This document shows, piece by piece, positions 14,946-23,537 of a DNA stretch of 29,462 nucleotides (the first letter of the stretch is position 1; each line of letters opens with the position of its first letter). A program made the translations under genes and the position numbers. The stretch is from Zoogloeaceae bacterium (lineage in GTDB: Bacteria; Pseudomonadota; Gammaproteobacteria; Burkholderiales; Rhodocyclaceae). Below the pieces are notes generated by a model that worked only from the letters and a program-made list of their open reading frames with translations, was not told the DNA's origin and did not search any database. The stretch spans positions 1 to 29,462 of the forward strand of contig JAIRLE010000191.1 in the NCBI GenBank assembly GCA_031259605.1, given 5' to 3'.

Positions 14946-16019
14946 ATGTCGATTCGCGTTCTGGTGGTAGATGATTCCAGCTTCATGCGCAGGCAGTTGA
15001 GCCGGATTATCGGCACCGCGCCGGACATCGAGGTCGTCGGGACGGCCGGTGACGCGCATGCCGCGCGTGACATGCTGCTCGCACTGAAGCCGGACGTGCT
15101 GACGCTGGACGTGCAGATGCCGGGCATGAACGGACTGGAGTTTCTCGAACGCCTGATGCAAAAGCGCCCCATGCCGGTGGTCATGGTCTCCGCCTTTACC
15201 CAGGAAGGATCGGAGACGACCTTGAAGGCGCTGGAGTTGGGCGCGGTGGATTTCATCGGCAAGCCCAGGGCAGAAAGTCTCCAGCGGCTGGACGAATACG
15301 GGCGGGAACTGGCGGAAAAAATCCGCGCCGCCAAGGGCGCACGCCTGCGCGTCAATGCGCGTTCAAAACCCGCCGCGCTTCAGGCCAAGGCTACGCTCGC
15401 GCCGCTCAAGGCGCAGCCGTATCCGGTAGGTCCGGCAGGCGGCAAGGTGATTTTCATCGGCGCTTCCACGGGCGGCACCGAAGCGATCAAGAAAGTCTTG
15501 CTGGGGATGCCCGCCGATTGTCCGCCCATTCTGATTGTGCAGCACATGCCGGAGACCTTCAGCGCCGTGTTCGCCGCCAACCTGGATCGGGTTTGTCGAC
15601 CGCGTGTGCGCGAGGCGCAAGACGGCGATGTGGCGGAGGAGGGCACGGTGTACATCACCAAGGGCAATCATCACATGCAAGTGAAAAAGGAGGGCGAGCG
15701 CCTGTTGATTGAACTGGTGCAGACGCCGCCAGTGAATGGGCACCGGCCTTCCGTGGACGTGCTGTTCGCTTCCGCGGCCGCCGCGATGGGGCGGCAGGCG
15801 GTAGGCGTGATTCTGACCGGCATGGGCAAGGATGGCGCGCAGGGGTTGCTGTCCATGCGCCGCGCGGGGGCGCATACCTTCGGGCAGGATGAGGCCAGTT
15901 GCGTGGTTTATGGCATGCCCAGGGAAGCCTTCCAGATCGGCGCGGTGGAGGAAGTGGCGGACATCGCGCGGATTGCGGGTCGTGTGCTGGCGCTTTTCCC
16001 GGTCAAGAAGCGTCAATGA
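14946..16019 (+). CDS. cheB: Chemotaxis protein-glutamate methylesterase CheB
   Basis: Response regulator-methylesterase that removes receptor methyl groups when phosphorylated by CheA. Length is 357 aa. Receiver domain (1-120): Asp9 and Asp10, phosphoacceptor Asp55 (LTLDVQMPGMNG), Lys107 in IGKPR. After a linker the esterase domain (about 165-350) has Ser174 in GASTGG, His200 in VQHMPETF and Asp296 in GMGKDG, matching the E. coli triad S164/H190/D286 with a constant shift. GGGGGAGAGG upstream serves as a ribosome site. Confidence 0.97.
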   Translation: MSIRVLVVDDSSFMRRQLSRIIGTAPDIEVVGTAGDAHAARDMLLALKPDVLTLDVQMPGMNGLEFLERLMQKRPMPVVMVSAFTQEGSETTLKALELGAVDFIGKPRAESLQRLDEYGRELAEKIRAAKGARLRVNARSKPAALQAKATLAPLKAQPYPVGPAGGKVIFIGASTGGTEAIKKVLLGMPADCPPILIVQHMPETFSAVFAANLDRVCRPRVREAQDGDVAEEGTVYITKGNHHMQVKKEGERLLIELVQTPPVNGHRPSVDVLFASAAAAMGRQAVGVILTGMGKDGAQGLLSMRRAGAHTFGQDEASCVVYGMPREAFQIGAVEEVADIARIAGRVLALFPVKKRQ

Positions 16020-16170
16020 AAAGGTATTCAGACGTGTGGCGCAAGGCGCAAAATGTCAATCAGGATGCGGCGCGAAGTTTCAGGGCGCGCGATTTCTGTG
16101 TATCCTTGTCCCTGTGTTTTTATTTCCGGCTTCTTGAAAGAGTGCGCCGGAATTGTTTGGGGGATTGAAG

Positions 16171-17148
16171 ATGTCCGAATTACTGAAGAGCATCGATGCG
16201 AGAACCAAGCTCGCAGGCACCAACAAGCTGGAAATCCTGTTGTTCTCTCTGGGAGAAGACAGACGTACCGGGCGACGGGAAACCTATGGCATCAACGTAT
16301 TCAAGGTGCGCGAAGTCATGCGCACTCCGCCGATTACCGCCGCGCCGGACATGCCGCCCGCCGTGGAAGGCATGACCAGTCTGCGCGGCGTGCTGGTGCC
16401 GGTGGTGGATCTGGCCAAATACGCGTGGGTGGATTCCGATGTGCGCCGCGACGTCATGATCGTCACCGAATACAACGGCCACACCCAAGGATTCCTGGTG
16501 GAAGCCGTCGATACCATTCTGCGCCTGGATTGGAGCATGATGCGTGTGCCGCCGGAAATGCTCATGGCGCAGATGGGCGGCCTGGTGACGGCGGTCACGG
16601 AGCTGGAAGACGGGCGGCTGATCATGATGATGGACGTGGAAAAGATCCTTGCCGACACCGCGCACACCGATGACGACGACCTGCGCTTCAAGAACCTGCC
16701 GCAACTGGATAATCCCGATTTGATGGTGTTCTTCTGCGACGATTCCGTGGTTGCCAGAAAGCAGGTGATGCGCACTCTTGACGCGATGGGCATCAAATAT
16801 GTGGCCGCCAACAATGGTCAGCAGATGTGGGAAGAACTGGAGAAAATGGCAAGCTACGCCAACAGTCTTGGCAAGTCGCCCGCGGAAATGATCAGCCTGG
16901 TGCTGACCGACATTGAAATGCCCGCCATGGACGGCTATATCTTGACCAAGAAGATCAAGAACGATGCCCGTTTCGCCTCGGTTCCCGTCATCATGCACTC
17001 GTCGCTTTCCGGTATGTCCAACCAGAAGCTCGGTCTTTCGGTCGGAGTAGACGAATATGTTCCCAAATTCGAGCCGCAACGCCTTTCGGAAACGCTGGCG
17101 CGCCGCCTGACGCATAACAGCAACGTATCCGCGCCTGTGGCCGTATGA
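16171..17148 (+). CDS. cheV: Chemotaxis coupling protein CheV (first paralogue)
   Basis: CheW-receiver hybrid that couples receptors to CheA and may act in adaptation, 325 aa. CheW-like domain at about 18-165 (EILLFSLGEDRRTGRRETYGINVFKVREV, TSLRGVLVPVVDLAKY), then an acidic linker (DDDD at 167-170) and a receiver domain at about 184-315. The receiver has Asp190, Asp191, phosphoacceptor Asp247 (LTDIEMPAMDGY) and Lys299. An in-frame TTG at 16153 exists, but ATG 16171 with GGGG upstream is preferred. A 151-nt gap separates it from cheB, the largest gap in the che block, so a separate promoter is possible. The next gene is a paralogue. Confidence 0.93.
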   Translation: MSELLKSIDARTKLAGTNKLEILLFSLGEDRRTGRRETYGINVFKVREVMRTPPITAAPDMPPAVEGMTSLRGVLVPVVDLAKYAWVDSDVRRDVMIVTEYNGHTQGFLVEAVDTILRLDWSMMRVPPEMLMAQMGGLVTAVTELEDGRLIMMMDVEKILADTAHTDDDDLRFKNLPQLDNPDLMVFFCDDSVVARKQVMRTLDAMGIKYVAANNGQQMWEELEKMASYANSLGKSPAEMISLVLTDIEMPAMDGYILTKKIKNDARFASVPVIMHSSLSGMSNQKLGLSVGVDEYVPKFEPQRLSETLARRLTHNSNVSAPVAV

Positions 17149-17166
17149 CATCGGGAGATGCTTGAT

Positions 17167-18114
17167 ATGAATAACGTCAAAGAAAACGGGAACCTTCTGG
17201 ATGGCGTGGATGCCCGTACACGGCTGGCCGGTTCCAACCAGATGGAGATACTGCTGTTCTCCCTGGGCACCAACGAAACTTTCGGCATCAACGTGTTCAA
17301 GGTGCGCGAAGTCAGGCGCACGCCGCACATCACCAAGACGCCCAACATGCCGCGCGGCGTGGAAGGCTTGGTGTCCCTGCGCGGCAACGTGATTCCCGTG
17401 CTGTCGCTGGCCTCCTTTCTCGATCTGGAAGCGCCGCCGCCTTCGCCGGGTCTGGAAACCAGCATGATGGTTGCCGAATACTCCAAGCGCACCCTGGGTT
17501 TTCTGGTGCATGAAGTCGACCGCATCATTCGCGTGGATTGGGAAAAGGTCAAGGCGCCGGAAAGCGTCCTGAACGCCAATCAAGGGTTGATTACCGCCGT
17601 TATCGAACTGGATGGCGGGCATCTGGTGTCCATTCTCGATGTCGAGCAGATCCTGTCCAATGCCTTTGGCGAGGCCATCATTGTTGACGTGCAGCCGGCG
17701 CGCGTGAAGGAAGACACCAATGTCTTCTTCGCCGACGATTCCATCGTGGCGCGCAGGAAGATTGCCGAGGTGCTGGATAAACTGGGCGTCAAGCACAAAC
17801 ACGCCAACAATGGCGCGGAAGCCTGGACGCGCCTGCAGGCCATCGCCACGCACGCCAAGCAGGTGGGGATACCGATACGCGATGAGATCAGCCTGATTCT
17901 GGTCGATGCCGAAATGCCGGAAATGGATGGTTATGTGCTGACCAAGAATATCAAGTCGGATCCCAATTTCGAGGGTGTGCCGGTAGTCATGCATTCTTCC
18001 CTGTCGTCCGAAGCCAATCGCGCCATGGGCAAATCGGTAGGCGTGGATGCCTATGTCGCCAAGTTCGACGCGGAAGTCTTGGCGGATACCCTGCGTCCGC
18101 TGGTGGAGCGTTGA
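17167..18114 (+). CDS. cheV: Chemotaxis coupling protein CheV (second paralogue)
   Basis: Second CheW-receiver hybrid, 315 aa, 18 nt after the first and clearly similar from end to end. CheW domain at about 20-165 (EILLFSLGTNETFGINVFKVREV, VSLRGNVIPVLSLASF); receiver at about 184-312 with Asp190, Asp191, phosphoacceptor Asp247 (LVDAEMPEMDGY) and Lys299. It lacks the six-residue insertion of the first paralogue at residue 30, and its linker is not as acidic. The ATG at 17167 was chosen because GGGAG at 17153-17157 is 9 nt upstream; ATG 17158 lies too close to that site. The pair probably arose by duplication. Confidence 0.93.
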   Translation: MNNVKENGNLLDGVDARTRLAGSNQMEILLFSLGTNETFGINVFKVREVRRTPHITKTPNMPRGVEGLVSLRGNVIPVLSLASFLDLEAPPPSPGLETSMMVAEYSKRTLGFLVHEVDRIIRVDWEKVKAPESVLNANQGLITAVIELDGGHLVSILDVEQILSNAFGEAIIVDVQPARVKEDTNVFFADDSIVARRKIAEVLDKLGVKHKHANNGAEAWTRLQAIATHAKQVGIPIRDEISLILVDAEMPEMDGYVLTKNIKSDPNFEGVPVVMHSSLSSEANRAMGKSVGVDAYVAKFDAEVLADTLRPLVER

Positions 18115-18150
18115 GATGACCATGAACACAACTTACGGGGGTGCAGGATC

Positions 18151-18543
18151 ATGTCGGATCCCAAAATGAGAATCCTGGTGGTGGACGATTTTTCCACCAT
18201 GCGGCGCATCGTGCGCAATCTCTTGAAAGAGCTTGGGTTTACCAATATCGATGAAGCGGAAGACGGTGCCATTGCGCTGCAAAAGCTCAACACCGAGACA
18301 TTCGAGTTCGTCATCACCGACTGGAACATGCCCAACATGGATGGCTTGACACTGTTGCAGACCGTGCGTTCCACGCCGACCCTGAAACACCTGCCGGTGT
18401 TGATGATCACGGCGGAAGCCAAGAAGGAAAACATCATCGCCGCCGCCCAGGCGGGCGCGAGCGGTTATATTGTCAAACCTTTCACGGCGGCGACGCTTTC
18501 GGAAAAACTGAACAAGATTTTTGAAAAAATGGCTGCGGCCTGA
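18151..18543 (+). CDS. cheY: Chemotaxis response regulator CheY
   Basis: Single-domain response regulator (130 aa) that is phosphorylated by CheA and binds the flagellar switch. All active-site residues are present with E. coli numbering: Asp12 and Asp13, phosphoacceptor Asp57 (ITDWNMPNMDG), Thr87 (MITAEA) and Lys109 (IVKPFT). Glycine- and methionine-rich switch-binding surface residues look canonical. The neighbours cheZ and cheA agree. cheZ starts 16 nt after the stop. Confidence 0.97.
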   Translation: MSDPKMRILVVDDFSTMRRIVRNLLKELGFTNIDEAEDGAIALQKLNTETFEFVITDWNMPNMDGLTLLQTVRSTPTLKHLPVLMITAEAKKENIIAAAQAGASGYIVKPFTAATLSEKLNKIFEKMAAA

Positions 18544-18559
18544 AGTTCTGGAGAAACGC

Positions 18560-19405
18560 ATGTCCGCTGATAACGACTCCCCCGACCTGGAAGCGCTTTT
18601 TGACAGCGTGGCGGCTTCCGTTCATTCGGTCGCGTCTCCGCCCGCGTCCGCGCCGGCTGCGGCACCGTCCGCCGTTTCCCCGGAAACGGGCGACAACAAC
18701 GACTTGCAGGCGCTTTTCGATTCTGTTGTCGCCGAAGTACGGCATGGCGCTGAACCTGCGTCGGCCGGTTCGGTTGCCGGTGAAGGCGGCGACTGGCCCG
18801 CGCAGGAAAATGTCTTTAACCGTATCGGACAAATGGCGCGGCAGTTGCACACCACCCTGCACGATCTGGGTTATGACAATATCCTGAAAAATACAGTGAG
18901 CGCCCTGCCGGACGCCAAGGATCGTCTGGCCTATATCGCCACGCTTACCGAGCAGGCCGCCTGCCGGGTGTTGAACGCCACCGATGTGGCGCAACCGGCT
19001 ATGGAGGCGTTGGAAGGCGCGGCAAAATCGCTGGGCGCGCGCTGGGACAAGGTGTTCGCCAATCAGATGACGACTGACGAATTCCGGAATCTGGCGGAAG
19101 AAACGCGCGCCTATCTGAATGGCGGACTGCCGGGAAAAACCAGCATCGTGAATGCGCAACTGATGGAAATCATGATGGCGCAGGACTTTCAGGATTTGAC
19201 CGGTCAGGTCATCAAGAAAGTTGTCGCTCTGGCGCAGGATCTGGAAAATGGCCTGATGTCGGCCTTGCTGGAAGTCGTGCCGCAAAACAAGCGTTCGGAG
19301 GTGCCCAGCCTGATGAACGGACCAGTGGTCAACACGGAAGGACGTTCCGATGTGGTAGTGAACCAGCAGCAGGTCGATGATCTGCTGGACAGTCTGGGTT
19401 TCTGA
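18560..19405 (+). CDS. cheZ: CheY-P phosphatase CheZ
   Basis: Dephosphorylates CheY-P. Length is 281 aa, longer than E. coli CheZ (214) because of an N-terminal extension. The phosphatase signature QDFQDLTGQVIKK, with the catalytic Asp and Gln of DLTGQ, lies at about 211-223, and the C-terminal CheY-tethering peptide VDDLLDSLGF at 272-281 matches E. coli closely. Residues 1-70 contain two copies of a related motif, DLEALFDSV (9-17) and DLQALFDSV (48-56), joined by a Pro/Ala-rich linker. The ATG at 18560 has GGAG 6 nt upstream; ATG 18521 lies within cheY and is not favoured. cheA follows after 12 nt. Confidence 0.95.
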   Translation: MSADNDSPDLEALFDSVAASVHSVASPPASAPAAAPSAVSPETGDNNDLQALFDSVVAEVRHGAEPASAGSVAGEGGDWPAQENVFNRIGQMARQLHTTLHDLGYDNILKNTVSALPDAKDRLAYIATLTEQAACRVLNATDVAQPAMEALEGAAKSLGARWDKVFANQMTTDEFRNLAEETRAYLNGGLPGKTSIVNAQLMEIMMAQDFQDLTGQVIKKVVALAQDLENGLMSALLEVVPQNKRSEVPSLMNGPVVNTEGRSDVVVNQQQVDDLLDSLGF

Positions 19406-19417
19406 GGAGGATAGGAA

Positions 19418-21274
19418 ATGAGTGACTTTGCAGGCATGGAAGATCTTCTGCAGGATTTTCTGCAGGAAGCCGGCGACCTGCTGTCCGATGTGGACAACAA
19501 GCTGGTCGATCTGGAAAAAAGCCCGGATGACCGGGGTTTGTTGAATGACATTTTCCGTGGTTTTCATACCATCAAGGGCGGGGCGGGGTTTTTGAACGCC
19601 ACGGAACTCGTCACCCTTTGCCACCGCACGGAAACCCTGTTCGACAAGCTGCGTAATGGCGAGCTTGCCCTGTCTCCTGAATTGATGGACATGATTATGG
19701 CCGCCACCAAGGGGGTGCGCGACATGTTCGGCGACCTTTCCTCGGGTGTGCAGCCGTCGCCCGCGCCCGCCGAACTGTTGGCGTCCCTGAAAGCGGCGGC
19801 GGAAGGCCAGCCCGCGCCCGAGGGTGCCGTGTCGCCGCAGGCGGCTGACGTGGGCGGTACGACGGGACCGGATTGGGGTGCCTTGCATGCTGCCGTCAGT
19901 GGTCAGCCGCAAGCTGCGGTTTCCGGCGAAGTCATCCCCGCCACTACCGTCGGCGCGGGGAACGGCGCGCGCGATGCGGGAGGCGGGGAGGCCAGAAGCG
20001 ATGTTGTTCCCGCGCCGCCGCAGGCGCACAAGAGCAGTGGCGGCGGCGGCAGACGGGTCGAGGTCGCGCGCGAGAGCACCATTCGCGTCGATACCGCCCG
20101 CCTGGATCAGGTATTGAATCTTTCCGGCGAAATCGGCCTGACCAAGAACCGGCTGACCAGTCTCAGGGCCGACATCCTGGCGGGCAAGAACGATTCCGAA
20201 ACCCTGCATGCCCTGGATCAGGCGATAAGCCAACTCGATCTGCTGGTCTCCGATTTGCAGAATTCGGTGATGAAAACCCGGATGCAGCCTATTGGTCGGC
20301 TGTTCCAGAAATATCCGCGCATTGCCCGCGATTTGGCGCGGCAACTGGGCAAGGACGTGGAACTGGTGCTGGCCGGGGAAGAAACCGAAGTCGACAAGAA
20401 CATGATCGAGGACTTGTCCGATCCCTTGATTCACCTGATTCGCAATGCGGTCGATCACGGCGTGGAAAGCCCGGAAGAACGCGCGGTGGCGGGCAAGTCG
20501 GCCAAGAGCCTGGTACGCCTGGAAGCGCGGCAGGAAGGCGATCATATCGTCATCATTGTCGCGGATGACGGCCATGGCATGGTGCCGGAAGCCATTCGCG
20601 CCAAGGCGGTGGAAAAGGGACTGATTAGCGAGGAGGAAGCCAATACCCTGGATGACCGCCAGAGTTTCAATCTGATTCTGCTGCCCGGCTTCTCCACCAA
20701 GACGCAGATTTCCGATGTTTCCGGTCGCGGCGTTGGCATGGATGTGGTGAAGACCAACATCCAGAAGTTGAACGGCTCCATCGAAATTCGCTCGGAAATC
20801 GGCAAGGGTTCGGTATTTTTGATTTCCCTGCCGCTCACCCTGGCGATTCTGCCGGTGTTGCTGGTGCTGCTGGGCGATCAGCCCTTTGCCCTGCCGCTTT
20901 CCCTGGTGCGTGAAATTCTGCCCATCGAGCGCGACAAGGTGCAGGAGGTCGGCGGCAAATCCACGCTGGTGGTGCGCGGCGAAATCCTGCCGGTCATTCC
21001 CCTGGTGCGGCTGCTCGGCTGGCCGCAGGAGCGTTATCCCGAATACGGCGTACTCATGCAGACGGCGGAGCGCAGCTTCATTCTCGGCGTCGATAGCTTT
21101 GCCGGACGCGATGACGCGGTGATCAAGTCGCTGGAAGATTTCCGTCCACACGGCGTCGCCGGCGTGACCACGCTTTCCAACGGCCAGATCGTGCTGATTC
21201 TGGATATGCGGGAACTGCTCACCGATCCCGGCAACGCCATCAGCGGACGCGCCCCGGCACTCGAGGCGGGTTGA
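19418..21274 (+). CDS. cheA: Chemotaxis histidine kinase CheA
   Basis: Receptor-linked kinase that phosphorylates CheY, CheB and possibly the CheV receivers. Length is 618 aa. HPt domain 1-105 with phosphorylated His50 (FHTIKGGAGF). Residues 110-215 form a low-complexity Pro/Ala/Gly linker where the P2 CheY/CheB-binding domain would be expected; only PDWGALHAAV (151-160) stands out. Dimerization P3 (about 218-290) is followed by the ATPase domain with N box HLIRNAVDHGVE (Asn343), DDGHGM and GRGVGMDVV, then a CheW-like P5 domain (about 480-610). GAGGAGG precedes the start. It ends the chemotaxis operon; a family A repeat follows after 39 nt. Confidence 0.96.
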   Translation: MSDFAGMEDLLQDFLQEAGDLLSDVDNKLVDLEKSPDDRGLLNDIFRGFHTIKGGAGFLNATELVTLCHRTETLFDKLRNGELALSPELMDMIMAATKGVRDMFGDLSSGVQPSPAPAELLASLKAAAEGQPAPEGAVSPQAADVGGTTGPDWGALHAAVSGQPQAAVSGEVIPATTVGAGNGARDAGGGEARSDVVPAPPQAHKSSGGGGRRVEVARESTIRVDTARLDQVLNLSGEIGLTKNRLTSLRADILAGKNDSETLHALDQAISQLDLLVSDLQNSVMKTRMQPIGRLFQKYPRIARDLARQLGKDVELVLAGEETEVDKNMIEDLSDPLIHLIRNAVDHGVESPEERAVAGKSAKSLVRLEARQEGDHIVIIVADDGHGMVPEAIRAKAVEKGLISEEEANTLDDRQSFNLILLPGFSTKTQISDVSGRGVGMDVVKTNIQKLNGSIEIRSEIGKGSVFLISLPLTLAILPVLLVLLGDQPFALPLSLVREILPIERDKVQEVGGKSTLVVRGEILPVIPLVRLLGWPQERYPEYGVLMQTAERSFILGVDSFAGRDDAVIKSLEDFRPHGVAGVTTLSNGQIVLILDMRELLTDPGNAISGRAPALEAG

Positions 21275-21313
21275 TGGGCGGCGGGAAAGTGACGGATGGG
21301 CGTTTCCAGGCGT

Positions 21314-21484
21314 TCATCGTAAAACTGACTCCGGTTTGAAACCCCGGCCGTAAGAAAGGCGCGAAGGTTGGAACCCCATTCTTACGACCGGGGTTTCGAC
21401 CGTAGCCATTCTCGAGGGGAGAAACCCCTTCCCAATGGAGTTTGACCGGCAGCCCCGAAGGGCTGCCGCTAATTTCTTGCTGTA
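21314..21484 (-). repeat. Family A palindromic repeat, copy 4
   Basis: Full-length reverse copy downstream of cheA. The central stem is 21338-21356 against 21379-21397 (GAAACCCCGGCCGTAAGAA with TTCTTACGACCGGGGTTTC), and the left hairpin of AGCCC / GGGCT type is near its 21484 end. On the minus strand it ends GTTTTACGATGA. It may act as a transcript end for the che operon, though no T tract is present. Confidence 0.9.
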
Positions 21485-21699
21485 ACGACAGCCGCCGCTT
21501 TTCCGCATTTTGTCGCGTTGTGCCGATTTGCGTCAGCCAGCGTCATGCCGCGCTAAACGCGAACATGAAAATGCTTTGAAATCATGGAGATAAAAATTTT
21601 CAAGTCTGGTATGTATTTTGATGCAAACTATAATCGATGCAGTCAGCAATATTGTTTTGTGCACATGAGGGCAGGGTGGACGCAATCAACCGAGAATTT
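21485..21699 (+). promoter_or_regulatory. Leader region with a perfect -10 box
   Basis: Non-coding stretch, more AT-rich than its surroundings, before the coiled-coil protein gene. It holds a perfect TATAAT at 21629-21634, 65 nt before the chosen start. No good -35 lies at the right distance (CTGGTA at 21606-21611). A plausible promoter, but weakly supported. Confidence 0.35.
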
Positions 21700-22383
21700 A
21701 TGCGAAATAAATGCAGGGCAATGGTCGTTCCCGGCTTGTGGTCGTGGAGTGCGTGGTTTTTCGCGGTCGTTGGCCTGGCGTTTTTCCTGGTTCCCGCCGC
21801 TGCCGCCCTTGCCGCCGCCAGTGAGAGTATCTGTTGCAACGATGCCAGCGGCCGCTACACCTGCGGCGACATCATGCCGCCGCGCTGCAATGGCCGCTTG
21901 CTGAAGGTTTACAACCAGCAAGGTTTCTTGATCCGTACCATTGCCCCGCGCATGAGCGAGGAAGAAAAGAAGCTGGCTGCGGAACAAGCCATCCGGGAGC
22001 GGGAAGAACGGGATCGCGCCCGCGATCAGGCGCGCAAGGATAAGGCCCTGCTGCAAACCTACGACAGCGTAGAAGCTCTGGATCGGATACGCGAGCGTAG
22101 CGAAGCCGATGTCAAGGTCGCCATCAAGAATGCCCAGTCCCTGATCGGCGCCGCGCAAAAACGCAAGAAAGCGCTGGAAGACGAAATGGCGGCTTCCGGC
22201 AAGTCGTCGCTGGAAACCGCCAGCCAGATTCGCAACGAAGAGACCACCATCAAGGCGCAAAGCGCCTTGCTGGAAATCAAGAAAAGCGAACTGGCGCAGA
22301 TTCGCGCCAAATTCACGGAAGACCGCAACCGCTACATCCTGCTGACTACGCCGGGAAGTTCCGCTGGCGCGGCCACGCCCTGA
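21700..22383 (+). CDS. Exported coiled-coil protein of unknown function
   Basis: Predicted envelope protein of 227 aa. A basic start (MRNKCR) is followed by a long hydrophobic stretch (about 12-35) ending in AAAALAA, a good signal peptide. The mature N-terminus is Cys-rich (SICCNDASGRYTCGDIMPPRCNGR, four Cys), followed by VYNQQGFLIRTI. This resembles small DUF4124-like domains of proteobacteria, though I am not sure of that. Residues 85-210 are highly charged, probably coiled coil (EEEKKLAAEQAIREREERDRARDQARKDK). Possible starts are 21637, 21700 and 21721; 21700 gives the best basic signal-peptide start. It lies alone between the cheA repeat and tyrA. No function is assigned. Confidence 0.7.
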   Translation: MRNKCRAMVVPGLWSWSAWFFAVVGLAFFLVPAAAALAAASESICCNDASGRYTCGDIMPPRCNGRLLKVYNQQGFLIRTIAPRMSEEEKKLAAEQAIREREERDRARDQARKDKALLQTYDSVEALDRIRERSEADVKVAIKNAQSLIGAAQKRKKALEDEMAASGKSSLETASQIRNEETTIKAQSALLEIKKSELAQIRAKFTEDRNRYILLTTPGSSAGAATP

Positions 22384-22484
22384 AAACCTTTGTTTCCCTC
22401 GCCTTGACTTTACATGGGCGTAGCGTACGTCCCCGTTCTTGCGCCGTCTTTGCCGGAAACACAGAACACGGCGATGGACACGGC

Positions 22485-22490
22485 TATAAT
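22485..22490 (+). promoter_or_regulatory. Possible -10 box upstream of tyrA
   Basis: Perfect TATAAT, 53 nt before the tyrA start, in the 160-nt gap after the coiled-coil gene. The -35 position (CAGAAC) is poor, so support is moderate only. Confidence 0.35.
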
Positions 22491-22543
22491 CGGCGGCATT
22501 TTGAACGTGCCGTCGGCGTCTTTATCCTCGGTGTCCCTTTTCC

Positions 22544-23452
22544 ATGAATTCTTTTTCTTCCAATGCGCGCGCGGCAGGTTCCATCGAATTCGGCAAGGTG
22601 GTCATTTACGGCGTCGGACTGATTGGCGGCTCGTTCGCGCTGGCGCTGAAATCGGCGCGGGCGGCAGGGGAAGTGGTGGGCTTCGGTCGGCGGTTGGCGT
22701 CCCTGGCGGAAGCCTGTGAGCTGGGCATCATCGACCGGGCGGGCGTGAATCCGGCGCATGAACTCGCGGACGCGGATTTGGTGCTGGCGGCAACGCCGGT
22801 CGGCCAGATGCCCGCGATATTCGGCCAGATTGCCCCGCATATCGGCGCGCATACCGTGGTCACGGATGGCGGCAGCACCAAGACCGATGTCGCGCGGGCG
22901 GCGTATGCGGCCTTCGGCGGAAAAATCGGCCAGTTCGTGCCTGCGCATCCGGTTGCGGGCACGGAAAACAGTGGCGCAGCCGCCGCGAAAAGCGATCTGT
23001 TTCAACGCCGCAAGGTGGTGCTGACGCCCTTGCCGGAAAACAGCGCGGCCACCCTGGATCGCGTCAGGCGCGCCTGGCGTCTGTGCGGCGCGGAAATTTG
23101 TGAACTGACGCCCGCGCAACACGACCGCGTCTTTGCTGCCGTCAGCCACCTGCCGCATCTCTTGGCCTTTGCCCTGGTGCGCGATCTGGCGGAACGTCCG
23201 GATGCGCCCCTCTTTTTCGATTTTGCCGCTTCCGGCTTCCGGGATTTCACCCGCATCGCCGCCAGCCACCCGGAAATGTGGCGCGACATCTGCCTTGCCA
23301 ACCGCGACGCCCTGTTGCAGGAAATCGACGCCTACCAGCACCAGTTGCACGATTTTAAAATTGCGTTGCAGGAAAATGACGGCGCGTTGCTGGAACGGCG
23401 CTTTGCCGTTGCCCGCCACGCCCGGAGAACATGGGGGGAGCGGCAAGGGTGA
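22544..23452 (+). CDS. tyrA: Prephenate dehydrogenase
   Basis: NAD(P)-dependent oxidative decarboxylation of prephenate to 4-hydroxyphenylpyruvate for tyrosine. Length is 302 aa, without a chorismate mutase or ACT domain. The dinucleotide-binding motif GVGLIGGSFALAL lies at about 23-35, followed by ATPVGQ, TDGGSTKTDV and the catalytic-region HPVAGTENSG, and VSHLPHLLAFALV further on. In betaproteobacteria aroA and cmk commonly follow tyrA; here an MmeI-like restriction-modification gene follows after 85 nt, suggesting an insertion or rearrangement. The ATG at 22544 has no strong ribosome site. Confidence 0.94.
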   Translation: MNSFSSNARAAGSIEFGKVVIYGVGLIGGSFALALKSARAAGEVVGFGRRLASLAEACELGIIDRAGVNPAHELADADLVLAATPVGQMPAIFGQIAPHIGAHTVVTDGGSTKTDVARAAYAAFGGKIGQFVPAHPVAGTENSGAAAAKSDLFQRRKVVLTPLPENSAATLDRVRRAWRLCGAEICELTPAQHDRVFAAVSHLPHLLAFALVRDLAERPDAPLFFDFAASGFRDFTRIAASHPEMWRDICLANRDALLQEIDAYQHQLHDFKIALQENDGALLERRFAVARHARRTWGERQG

Positions 23453-23537
23453 TCCGGAGACAGGAAGGGCTTCAACCCCGCAAGGGCGCGAGTTGCGCTG
23501 TCCTCCGCCTTCCGATCGAAAGGAATGTGGATAAAAA

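Noticed and set aside
16016..16168. 50-codon ORF overlapping the cheB stop and reaching to cheV
   Set aside because: It begins ATGA at the cheB stop, but there is no ribosome site, no conserved motif and the composition looks like an untranslated leader.
16180..18129. 649-codon minus-strand frame across both cheV genes
   Set aside because: Antisense to clearly conserved CheV proteins; its internal repetition only mirrors the cheV duplication.
18482..21151. 889-codon open frame on the minus strand across cheZ-cheA
   Set aside because: It is fully antisense to two well-defined genes and reads as low-complexity His/Gln/Arg-rich protein, typical of a shadow frame in GC-rich coding DNA.
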